From the NCBI GenBank assembly GCA_946902985.2, contig OX336400.1, positions 171,255,043 through 171,319,042 on the forward strand: a DNA stretch of 64,000 nt, in the 5' to 3' direction. The notes below the pieces were generated by a model, which worked only from the letters and a program-made list of their open reading frames with translations, did not search any database and was not told the origin of the DNA. Below, piece after piece: positions 10,618 to 20,803 of the stretch (positions are counted from its first letter, which is position 1; each line of letters starts with the position of its first letter). The stretch is from Meconema thalassinum. Taxonomy: Eukaryota; Arthropoda; Insecta; Orthoptera; Tettigoniidae. The position numbers and the translations under genes are program-made.

Positions 10618-13600
10618 AAGCTGTACCCGGCATGCGTTGCAATGCCAATCAAAGAAAGTGTTGGCGTTGAAATTCTGTTTCTTGAAGTGCTTTTGGATAC
10701 ACAACATGTTAACTGCCTCTAAGCTATCGTAAAATGGATTTTCTAATTTAGAACCATTCGTGGAAGCGTGCACAACAACTTTCAAAAGTTTCATCGCTGT
10801 CACTCATTTGTTGAATCTACTCGTACGCTACCTGTTGTGAAATAGATTTACTAAGTCGAAACCCTTCCCTGGCGTGTACACAATAACTCATCAATGATTC
10901 ATCGCAATCGGATGAATTGTATATGCACGTATACGGGGTTTTGTTTAAACGATTCGTGCGCTGTCACTCATTTGTTGAATCTACTCGTGCGCTACCTATT
11001 GAGAAATGTATTACTAAGTCGATGCCCTTCCCTGGCGTGTACACAATAACTCATCAAGGTTTCATCGCAATCGAAGAATGTTATATGAACGCAATAGGGG
11101 ATTTTGTTGAAACTCTTCGCGCGTCGACACCCATTTGTTGCATCTACTCTTGCGCTACTTATTGTGAAATGGATTTACTAAGTCCCCTTCCCTGGCGGGT
11201 ACACAATAACTCATCAAGGTTTCATCGCAATCGAAGAATGTTATATGAACGCAATAGGGGATTTTGTTGAAACTCTTCGCGCGTCGACACCCATTTGTTG
11301 CATCTACTCTTGCGCTACTTATTGTGAAATGGATTTACTAAGTCCCCTTCCCTGGCGGGTACACAATAACTGATCAATGTTTCATCGCAATCGGATGAAT
11401 AGTATATGAACGCAAACCTGATTTTGTTTAAACGATTCGCGCTCCGTCACTCATTTGTTGAATCTACTCGTGCGCTACCTACTGTAAAATGTATTTACTA
11501 AGTTAGAAACCGTCACGTAAGTGTCCACAACATCTCACCCAAGTTTCATCGCTATCGGACTAATGGGATATGAAGACATAGGGGACTGTATTGAAACGCT
11601 CCGCATGTCGTCGTTCATTTGTCGAATCTACTCGTGTGCTACCTACTGTGAAATGTATTTACTAAGCCAGAAACCTTCCTTGGAGTGTCCACCATATTTC
11701 ACCCAAGTTTCACCGCTAACGGCAGAATGGTATATGACCTTATACGCTACTTTGTTGAAACGCTTCGCGCGTCGTCCCTCATTTGTTGAATCAACTTGTG
11801 CGCTGCATATTGTATAGAGGATTTACTAAGCCAGAAATTTTCCATGACGTGTACACAACATCTCACCCAAGTTTCATAGCTACGGACGAATGGTACATGA
11901 ATGCATACGGGACTTGGTTGAAACGCTTCGCGTGTCGTCGCTCATTTGTTGATTCTACTCTTGCGCTACATATTGTAATATGGATGTACTCAGCCAGAAA
12001 CCTTCCCTGGAGTGTACACAACATCTCACCCAAGTTTCATCGCAATCGGATGAATGGTATGTGAACGTATACGGGACGTTGTCGAAACGCTTCACGCGTA
12101 GTCACTCATTTGTTGAATATAAACGTGCGCTTCGTATTGTAAAATGGATTTACTTAGCCAGAAACCTTTCCTGGAGTGTACACAACAATTCACCAAACAT
12201 TTATCACTATCAGACGACTGGTATATGACTTTATACGGGACTTTGTTGAAACGCTTCGCGTGTCATCGCTCATTTGTTGAATCTACTGGTGCGATACCTA
12301 TTGTAAAATGTATGTACTAAGCCAGAAACCTTCCCTGGAGTGTACACAACATCTCACCCAAGTTTCATCGCTATCGGATGAATGGTATATGAAATTATAT
12401 GGGACTTTGTTGAAACGCTTCGCGCGCCGTTGCTCATTTGTTGATTCTACTCGTGCTCTACCTATTTTTAAAGGGATTTACTAAGCTAGAAACCTTCCCT
12501 GGAGTGCACACAAAATCTCAGCCCAGTTTCATCGCTATCGGACGAATGGTATATGAACGCAAACGTGACTTTGTTGAAATGCTTCGCGCGTCGTAGCTCA
12601 TTTGTTGAATCTAATCGTGCGCTGCCTATTGTAAAGTGGATGTACTAAGCCAGAAAATTTCGCTGCAGTGTACACAACATTTTACGCAAGTTTCATAGCT
12701 ATCGGACGAATGGTATATGAATGCATTCGGGACTTTGTTGAAATGCTTCGCGCATCGTCGCTCATTTGTTGAATCTACGCGTGCGCTACCTATTGTAAAA
12801 TGGATTTACTAAGTCAGAAACCTTCCTTGGAGTGTACTCAACATCTCACCCAAGTTTCATCGCTATCGGACGAATGGTATATGAATGCATACGGGACTTT
12901 GTTGAAATGCTTCGCGCATCGTCGCTCATTTGTAGAATCTACGCGTGCGCTACCTATTGTAAAATGGATTTACTAAGTCAGAAACCTTCCTTGGAGTGTA
13001 CTCAACATCTCACCCAAGTTTCATCGCAATCGGACGAATGGTATATGAACACATACGGGACTTTGTTGAAATGCTTCGCGCATCGTCGCTCATTTGTTGA
13101 ATCTACGCGTGCGCTACCTATTGTAAAATGGATTTACTAAGTCAGAAACCTTCCTTGGAGTGTACTCAACATCTCACCCAAGTTTCATCGCCATCGGACG
13201 AATGGTATATGAACACATACGGGACTTTGTTGAAATGCTTCGCGCATCGTCGCTCATTTGTTGAATCTACGCGTGCGCTACCTATTGTAAAATGGATTTA
13301 CTAAGTCAGAAACCATCCTTGGAGTGTACTCAACAACTCACCCAAGTTTCATCGCAATTGGACGAATGGTATATGAACACATACGGGACTTTGTGGAAAT
13401 GCTTCGCGCATCGTCGCTCATTTGTTGAATCTACGCGTGCGCTACCTATTGTAAAATGGATTTACTAAGTCAGAAACCTTCCTTGGAGTGTACTCAACAT
13501 CTCACCCAAGTTTCATCGCTATCGGACGAATGGTATATGAACACATACGGGACTTTGTTGAAATGCTTCGCGCATCGTCGCTCATTTGTTGAATTTACGC

Positions 13601-13774
13601 GTGCGCTACCTATTGTAAAATGGATTTCCTAAGTCAGAAACCATCCTTGGAGTGTACTCAACATCTCACCCAAGTTTCATCGCAATCGGTTGAGTGGTAT
13701 ATGAATGCATAGGAGACATACACACCCACAGACAAACTATCACGTGAGATTGATTTTTATATATATAGATATAG
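10618..13774 (+). repeat. Array element: about 18 copies of a 164-bp unit inserted in the hAT
   Basis: Flanked by the 6-bp direct repeat AAACAC (10612-10617 and 13775-13780). It begins AAGCTGTACCCGGCATGCG and ends in a short CACACCCACAGACA stretch plus TTTTTATATATATAGATATAG. Between about 10800 and 13725 a unit repeats head to tail. In the right third the block TGGATTTACT falls at 12801, 12965, 13129, 13293, 13457 and 13621 (variant TGGATTTCCT), exactly 164 bp apart. Units on the right are nearly identical and those on the left are diverged. One 160-bp stretch is duplicated almost exactly at 11051/11211. Since 164 is not a multiple of 3, the open frames crossing units are incidental. Confidence 0.8.
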
Positions 13775-13784
13775 AAACACTCAC

Positions 13785-15784
13785 TCAGTGACGAAAAATG
13801 AAATCCATACGCCGCTCCTTCTTGCTGCAGACCTTGTCAATCACCCTGGCATTGAACCCCTCCATACTGGAGACCATCTTCTTCTCAATGGAGAGCATAG
13901 CGAGGGCACTTAGTCTTTCTTGTGCCATGGTGTTCCGCAGAAAGGTATTGATCCTCTTCAGCGATGAGAAACACCTCTCAGGCTCTGAAGTAGTCATGGG
14001 TTTTGTTACTAATATCCTCAGAAGCTTGCTTGTTTGGCAGAACGTACCTTGCAGATTACTGGATATTATGAAATGCACAAGAGGGACTGCCCCACCAATA
14101 TTCCTAAAATCTGGCCTACAGTACAGAACCGACAGTTCTGTTCTGAGCCTTTTCTTTTCCAGCATGCTATAGTCCTGAACAGTTACACCTAGTTCTTTAT
14201 CTGGAAACGTTTTGGAAAATCGTTCAAAGTTGGTGGAATCTAACAGTTTTGCTGCTTCCAGGTGATCCAAGGTTTGGAAGCGATCGCGGGCTTCTCGTGT
14301 TATTCTATCACATACTTCCTTGGCATCAGTACGCCGACATGATAACTTTCTGCGCTTGTTTTCTGAAGCACACGTTTCTTCAGAAGTACCAGTACTAGCA
14401 ATGTTTTCTACCGATTCCCTGATGTTGTTGATCACTTGAATGAAGTGTGACACAGCGGATTTTATCTTCACGGCATCAGCTGTTATTGACTGCAACTGAT
14501 TGTACATAATGTTCACATGTGGCATCAATTTATGAAAGAAATCTAGCCAAAATATGAATTCCTCGTCTTCTAAGCTGCGACGAAGCCCGTTTGCCTGAAG
14601 GCAAGTTTTATAGGATGGGGTTTTCTCCAGCATTAATAAGCACTCCCTTATGGATACCCATTGCTCGTACACCACATTTGAGAAGAAAGCAGGGAACGCT
14701 GACAGGTGAGCGAAGAGCATCCTAGCCGACTGATTCTGCGAAGCTGCATGTTCCATTGTTAAATTCAGTTGGTGTGCATAGCAGTGGATGTAATGGGCGT
14801 TGGGATAGCAGGCTTTTATCTTTGCTTGCACTCCATCTTTACCACCACTCATTACTGATGCCCCGCCGTAGGTCTGCGCAATAACTTTGTATGGTGTAGC
14901 GTTAAACATGTTGTCCATTACACTTAAAATACATGATGCAAGGGAATCCGCATTCTGACCTTCCGGTTTAAAGAAGCCCCAAAATCGTTCGTATGGAATA
15001 CCATCTTTCTCATACCGAAATACCAACACTAACTGTGTCTGCTCTGGAACATCGGTAGTTTCATCCGCCATCACACTAACAAAATATGCTTGCTGCATTT
15101 CTTCTGCTATCACTTCTCTGCAGGTTTCTAGCATGCAGTCCAACAGCTCGATCTGGATGGTTTTTGAGGTCCCTTTGAAAACTCTATTAGATTCAATGTG
15201 CTCCTTTACTGCACTGTCTCTACTAGAAGTTAAATCTACTGGGCCCAAGAAAATCACTCTCATCGTGCCCTCTTAAAGCTAATTCAAACACACCACAAAA
15301 CTTAATGCAGTCTATAATTCTGGATAGCACATACCTGTTCTTCTCCACTTGTTGATTGTGCTTTTCTTTTTCTTCATGATAAGCACGGCTTAATAATGTT
15401 GCAATATTAACTTAAATTTAAAGAATTATTGATGTGTTTCTCGCTGTCATTATGCTTCCTCGTTAAAGCGTTTAGATAGCCAAGGTCTCTAACACCCACT
15501 GTTCCCCAAGAATCACTATTGCCAAAACACAAACAAGGAAAACAGAAAAGGGCATTTCTAATTTCACACCCGCACACCCAATCGTTTTCATACACTTTTC
15601 TATTAAATTTTCTAGTGTATGCATATTTGTTAGAAGTGGCTTTCTGAGCAATATCTAAGTCCGAGGTAGGTCTACCTAACTTCTTTACCTTTGTTTTTTC
15701 TTCAAGAATTCTGGTTGAAAATGGGGTTTTCAAGACGCTCTCTACTGAGTTTTCCATATTCCACAAACACGCAAACAAACTCAA
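13785..15784 (-). pseudogene. hAT transposase (ZMYM-like), broken by frameshifts
   Basis: Minus strand. The N-terminal part (15784-15407) has a TTF/ZMYM-type zinc-finger block with C-G-C...CFPCLCFG and an H-x3-H-like KHNDSEKHI. A middle segment, KNRYVLSRIIDCIKFCG then FELALRGHDES (about 15370-15245), is readable in a second frame. The main open part (15263-13785, 492 codons) carries the hAT catalytic core (MADETTDV; the CYAHQLNL region) and the C-terminal dimerisation region (SEPERCFSSLKRI). Frame changes near 15410 and 15240 separate the three pieces, so no intact product is made. An upstream first exon was not found. The ATG at 15263 is downstream of homologous sequence and is not a real start. 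Confidence 0.85.
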
Positions 15785-17129
15785 CAGATATACTCATTCC
15801 TCATACAAAATTAATTAAGTACTGCACACAATAACACATGCAATTACAAAATATCCACGAACTCGGAAACACTTGGTCTGACCGCGCTAAAACAGTACTA
15901 CTCAGTATTACCAAAAGCATTAAAATGAAACCAGCAACGCCGTAATGGAAAATCACATGTTATTTTGCTATAGTGACATTTATGAACAAGGCATCACAAT
16001 AATCATGTCCTTATTTTGACGACATAAACATTATAATTTTTATAGTACATCGATTTACAAAATGTGGCTATAGAATAAGTAAGTTGGGAGTATTGAAAAA
16101 GACCTTCTGGCGGGAACAGCTGATCTCCTTTTTTCACCCCATTTTCTTTGAGCGATTCCCTCTTAAATCCTATTGCTGAGTCCAGATAGTGCCACTGGCC
16201 ACGTTTACATTCCGTGTGACCAGTGCTCCCTCTCTGTGGTCGAACAAAGAATCGCTGTGATGACTGCTCCTAGCTGTTGTTCTAACAGCACATCCAGATC
16301 ACAAGGGAAAAGTTAGGTGCGCATGCGCAGAAGACTAAATTTACGCTTCTTGCCAATAAACTTGGAAATTCTCGCTGGGCTGTGATCTGCACAGCTAACG
16401 CCGTGCACGGAGTGGAGCGCACGCCTAGATGCCTCGTACCGTCCCTGTTCTGTACCTCGTAGTGAGGGGAGTAGAAATATTTCCTATTCTTTGCTTGACG
16501 TCTTTTTTAAAGCGTTGTATTTGTAGATAATAGGCCTACTATTAAAATAATTTATTTTCATTAAAGCAATGTGCTGCAGCACTTCAGGAGCGGCCGCCCC
16601 TGATAGCCTATACTCTTCATTGAAGTCTTAACTCGATACGGCTCGACAGTTTGATGCTGCCCATAGCTACGGATAGGCTCACTCGCAAGCTCGTAAACTC
16701 GCCCCGAAGCTAGTAATTTAAATTTCCACTGAATGGAGATTGTTGGAAGAAATGAAAACGTAAAAACACTTATACTCCACTGTAGTGGGCGATGTATTAT
16801 AGATCGAGATATGCTGTCGCGGTATTTTTGTAGAACTCTTCATGCTGTACAATATTCTTACAGTCATAGTAGGCCTATGTGGTAGATATGTTTACCGGTT
16901 TACGCAACGTAACCTTAAAAGGCGCACGGTCGGCAGGTTTTCCTTCGACTCGATTACTGAAATCGTTACTGCTCGGCTTCCTTTGATCATAAATGAATGT
17001 TTTTCTGCAGCAACCTTCCTCGAGAAATCCTTTATAGAACGGTGAAAACCGCATCAAAATTCATCCAGTGGTTCTCGAGATTACCCGTTACATCCAAGAA
17101 TCGGGGACATTATTTTATAATAAGTAGAT

Positions 17130-17975
17130 ATTTCCATTCAGTTTTCATTTTCATCCGATAACCTAAATGTTAGGCTCCTTTAAGCGACAATAACAATTAT
17201 TTGCATCATCATGGTCATCTATTTAACGTTGCTATTTAACTGGTGGCCTACTCTAATGTGGTTAAGAAAGATAATAGGCATTATTACGCAACCACGAGTA
17301 TCACTTAGGCTAGCCACAGCACGTACAGTTGACTCTGCTTTGTATAATAAATGACCCTACACGTACAGACCCAAGACCTTTCTGTGACTGTGAAATTACT
17401 GGTTTACTGTATATAGTTAATTCAATCAGAATTTATTGTAGGTATTCTATAACAGTAGTCTCTGAGGAGGATGGAATAATAGCATATTATCACCCGTTAT
17501 TGTTAAAAAGAGAAATTGAGATACGAAGAAGGAAATTATATTAAAAGGCATTTGAAAGAGAGAATGTGAACTTCATTACTGCCGAGAGGCGTAGCTCAGA
17601 GACGGAGCGTCTGGCCCAGGGCATGGGTCCTTAAGGGAACCGGAACGTGTGAATCTATAGTAAAAAGTAGCTTTCGGTGTTTAGTTGCATATCTCAGAAA
17701 CTACAATAGATATTTCCTTGAATGTTCTTTGGTATATTCAGAGTACATTCATAATTATTTGGGTAGAATTTGAAGCTTCTATGTTGATCATTTTAGAGAG
17801 CATCACAAAAACAATCTTAAAGAAATATATTGTTAAATATTCCCAACTCATGTCCCTTTCTCTGAGCAAATACTCAAACCAGACCCAACAAACTTTGCAT
17901 CCACAATATTTAAAGCATTTTAGAGGTACTGAAGTAAAAGTAGTGTCCCATTGTTTACAGGAGTTGAGATTATTT
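17130..17975. other. Non-coding spacer
   Basis: AT-rich and without convincing coding potential. At about 17585-17645 a GGCGTAGCTCAGAGACGGAG phrase resembles a tRNA A-box region, but no tRNA fold or B box follows. I see nothing else. Confidence 0.4.
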
Positions 17976-19458
17976 AGCCTATTTTCAATTTTGAAAAAAT
18001 AAGCTTATGAGATCATCTTTTGGCCGTGTGTGTGTGTGTGTGTGCGCGGTAAGTTCATAGCACTATTCTGGACGACCCCGACCGTGCACTTCAAATTTTG
18101 TTACGTCTCACCAATCCAACATGGCGGCTGTGCGAAATATTTCACCAGCATTCAATATCTCCGAAACTTTTACCGATATCACCCTGGAATATTTTACGGT
18201 GATAAAGGGAACTACTAGAAGTTCACCTATGAGACATTCGAAAACCTGGTAACTACAAAACCAACATGGCGGCCAAGCGAATTTGCGACATTTAAATAGT
18301 CGTTTCTCGCGATTTAACCAGCCAAACGCAATAAAACTTGGTACAGAATAGGTTTATAGACATTTTAATGCACCGATATCTAACTCTGTACAATTGCTTC
18401 CATAACCTCAAGATGGCGGCTGTACGAAATATTCCACCGGCATTCTATATCTCTGAAATTTTAGCTGTATCACCCTGACATTTTGTACGGAGATAAAGGG
18501 CAATGCTGGTAGTTCATCTATAAGACTTTCAAAAACCGGTTAACTACAAAACGAATATGGCGGCCAAGCGAATTTGAAGATTTTAAATAGACCTTTCTCG
18601 CGATGTAATGATCCAAACGCAATGAAACTCAGTATAGGAAATGTTTATACACATTGTAATGCACTGATATCTAATTAAGTTCAATTGCTTACATAACCTC
18701 AAGATGGCGGCTGTGCGAATTTTAAAATTAAGTTTTTATTTCTTGTGTCGTAATCATGCAATCGAAGTGAAAGTTTGAATAATGAACCTACGCAATAATT
18801 TTCACTTTAATGGTACATGCCTCTATGGTCTATACATATAACAATCCAACATGGCGACCATCCGAAATATTTAGATGGGTCTCAATATCTACGAATCTAT
18901 TACAGCAATCAAACTGAATTTTTTAATGTTCATAGGGGCTATGAACAAAATTTCACCTAAAGGACTTTCAAAAACCTGGTGATCACAAATCCAACATGGC
19001 GGTGACGCGAAGTATAAATATTCACATGGTCGTTTCTCGCAATTTAACCATCCTAGTGCAGTGACACTTGGTACAGTAAATCCATATACAAAAGTTAATC
19101 CACTGGCACCTTTTTTTCAATTGTTTCCATAACCATAAGATGGCAGCTGTGCGAAATTTTAAAATCTCGTTTTTACTTCTTGTGTCCTAATCATGCGATT
19201 GAAGTTTGAATACTACACGTACACAATAATCTTCATGTAACAGTGCATAACTCTAAGACCTACATATATAAAAATCCAACATGGCGACCATCCGCAATAT
19301 TTAGCCGGTTCTGAATATCTACGAATCTATTACAGCAATCAAACTGAAACTTTGTATGTTCATAGAGGCAATTAACATAAGTAGGATATAGGCTGTATAG
19401 TTCTTGAAGGAACTACTTGTTAATTTATTTATTTTACGCCCACAATGGAGCACTGTAA
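17976..19458 (+). repeat. HP1 element, uninterrupted reference copy
   Basis: Best copy of HP1 at about 1.48 kb. It starts with a terminal hairpin (AGCCTATTTTCAATTTTGAA... at 17976-18006), then CTTATGAGATCA and a (TG)n run (18029-18044), and then a body of diverged direct units. ATGG-core motifs sit at 18121, 18266, 18413, 18557, 18714, 18851, 18996, 19140 and 19281, with a mean spacing of 145 bp. It ends at GAACTACTTGTTAATTTATT followed by TTACGCCCACAATGGAGC. No coding region. It is non-autonomous; the mobilising enzyme is unknown. Confidence 0.8.
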
Positions 19459-19800
19459 TTGATTGAAATGTGGTGTTTCAGGAGAATGATGAAGATCAGA
19501 TGGGTAGATAGGGTTAGAAACGAAGAGTTATTAAGACGAGTGGGCGAGGACAGATGTTTCTGGCGATTGCTAATGAAGAGAAGTGATAGCTTGGTAGGAC
19601 AAATACTAAGACACCCAGGAATAGCAAGATTAGTTATGGAAGGAAGGGTCGAGGACAAGAACTGTAATGGTAGACCAAGGTTAGATTACGTTAAACAGAT
19701 TGCCTCTGATGAAGGGTGTGGTAGCTATGTTGAGATGAAACGATTAGCTCAGGGCAGGGAGGTATGGAGCGCTGCATCAAACCAGTCAAAAGACTAAATA
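19459..19800 (+). pseudogene. LINE C-terminal remnant, plus strand
   Basis: An open frame of about 112 codons encodes the tail of a LINE polyprotein: MMKIRWVDRVRNEELLRRVG, GQILRHPGIARLVMEG and GRPRLDYVKQIA. The reverse-transcriptase core is absent. The same protein tail occurs on the minus strand at 4727-5260 and 43013-43425. It directly follows HP1 and ends in an AACAACAACAG tail. Confidence 0.75.
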
Positions 19801-19850
19801 CTCAAACAACAACAGTATCTGCAAATCGCACTCTTCTTACAAAAATTGAT

Positions 19851-20046
19851 ATTTATGAAATTAGAATGCTATTCGTCACTGCTAATGTCATTTGTGTGCT
19901 GCGTCCATTGATTGAAAGCTTAGCCGTAACGCTCACCAGCTATTGGATATTTATGAAATTAGAATGCAATTCGTCACTGCTAATGTCATTTGTGTGCTGC
20001 GTCCATTGATTGGCAGCTTAGCCGTAACGCTCACCAGCTATTGGAT
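19851..20046 (+). repeat. 98-bp tandem duplication
   Basis: ATTTATGAAATTAGAATGC starts at 19851 and 19949, and its first bases recur at 20047. The two 98-bp units differ at only a few positions. Confidence 0.8.
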
Positions 20047-20384
20047 ATTTATGAAATTATACGATTTGAGTAGGCCTATAAATTACTGTTTCTGAAATCC
20101 ATGCAAAATGAAAAAGGAAAGACCTCAGAATGTTAAAATGACATGAAACAGTCGTCACAGCGGTCAAAATGTGAAGTGTACAGCAATTATGCAGCGTATC
20201 TTCCTGCAGCAACAGTATCTGCAAATCACACACTTCGTACTGTTTTTAAAATTCATCTTTTAAAGAAATTATTGATACTTATGAAATTAGAGTGCAATGA
20301 TTCACGGGTAATGTATATTCTCTTTCATTTGGATGCTCATTTTTCACGATCGGTCGCCTGTGAGCGCCACAGGAGGGATCTATA

Positions 20385-20756
20385 CTACTGAAATAATATA
20401 TATGATGATGATAGTAATCGCCATTGGCCATCAACTTGGTGTCTTATGTTGATTAAAATTGTTCTGAGGATTCGTCTGTCTATCTTCTGTAATTTATCTG
20501 TAGTTGATTTCGTGTTCAGATTGAATAGGGTTTCATTGGCATAGGTTGCTTCAGGTTTAATAACGGAGTTGAGGTGTTTAAATTTTGCATTTATCAAGAG
20601 AGATTTCTTCTTGTATGTTGGCCAAGGGATACGTTCGGCTTGTTTCAATTTAGTTATCCTATTTTCAACTGATACTTTCTCGTTTAAGTTCCAAGTTATA
20701 ATCTCCCCAAGATATTTTAATACTTTATTATTTAACCTTCCTAGCTCATATCCCTA
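20385..20756 (-). pseudogene. LINE reverse-transcriptase thumb/C-terminal fragment
   Basis: The minus strand reads LNNKVLKYLGEIITWNLNEK, then ENRITKLKQAERIPWPTYKK, then NSVIKPEATYANETLFNLNT, and the frame ends near DGQWR. The KYLG segment is the usual reverse-transcriptase block after the active site, and the rest is the connection region. The N-terminal side stops just before the Gypsy insertion site at 20804. No second half is seen beyond the Gypsy element at 33228. Confidence 0.7.
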
Positions 20757-20803
20757 GAGGTTGCTGGTAGGTAAATTACCAAGCCTATATCTCCTAAAGG
20801 TAC

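Larger units (their letters stand above)
10538..16602 (-). mobile_element. hAT DNA transposon with 8-bp TSD, interrupted
   Basis: The ends are imperfect inverted repeats: CAGTGGCGGCTGGTG at 10538 and, read inward from 16602, CAGGGGCGGCCGCTC. They are flanked by 8-bp target duplications ATCGCCTA (10530-10537) and ATAGCCTA (16603-16610), 7 of 8 identical, the duplication length expected for hAT elements. The minus-strand transposase lies inside (13785-15784). Removing the 3.2-kb array element at 10618-13774 leaves about 2.9 kb, a normal hAT size. The transposase carries frameshifts, so the copy is not autonomous. Confidence 0.8.
10408..17129 (+). repeat. Outer non-coding repeat, split by a hAT insertion
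   Basis: The left part (10408-10529) begins TAGCAACCCACCCCGGCTTC. The right part (16611-17129) ends in GGTTCTCGAGATTACCCG and an ATTTTATAATAAGTAGAT tail, a start/end style seen in many insect non-autonomous repeats. Both parts contain AAAAGGCGCA(T/C)GG(A/T)CGGCAGGT (10459 and 16917), so the element was itself internally repetitive. Without the hAT it would be about 0.65 kb. Exact ends are uncertain. Confidence 0.45.

Noticed and set aside
10917..13140. Several 80-117-codon open frames across the 164-bp array
   Set aside because: 164 is not a multiple of 3, frames shift from unit to unit and no frame is kept. They are chance openings.
10800..13725. CRISPR-like regular repeats
   Set aside because: The array is continuous tandem DNA without unique spacers, inside a eukaryotic transposon.
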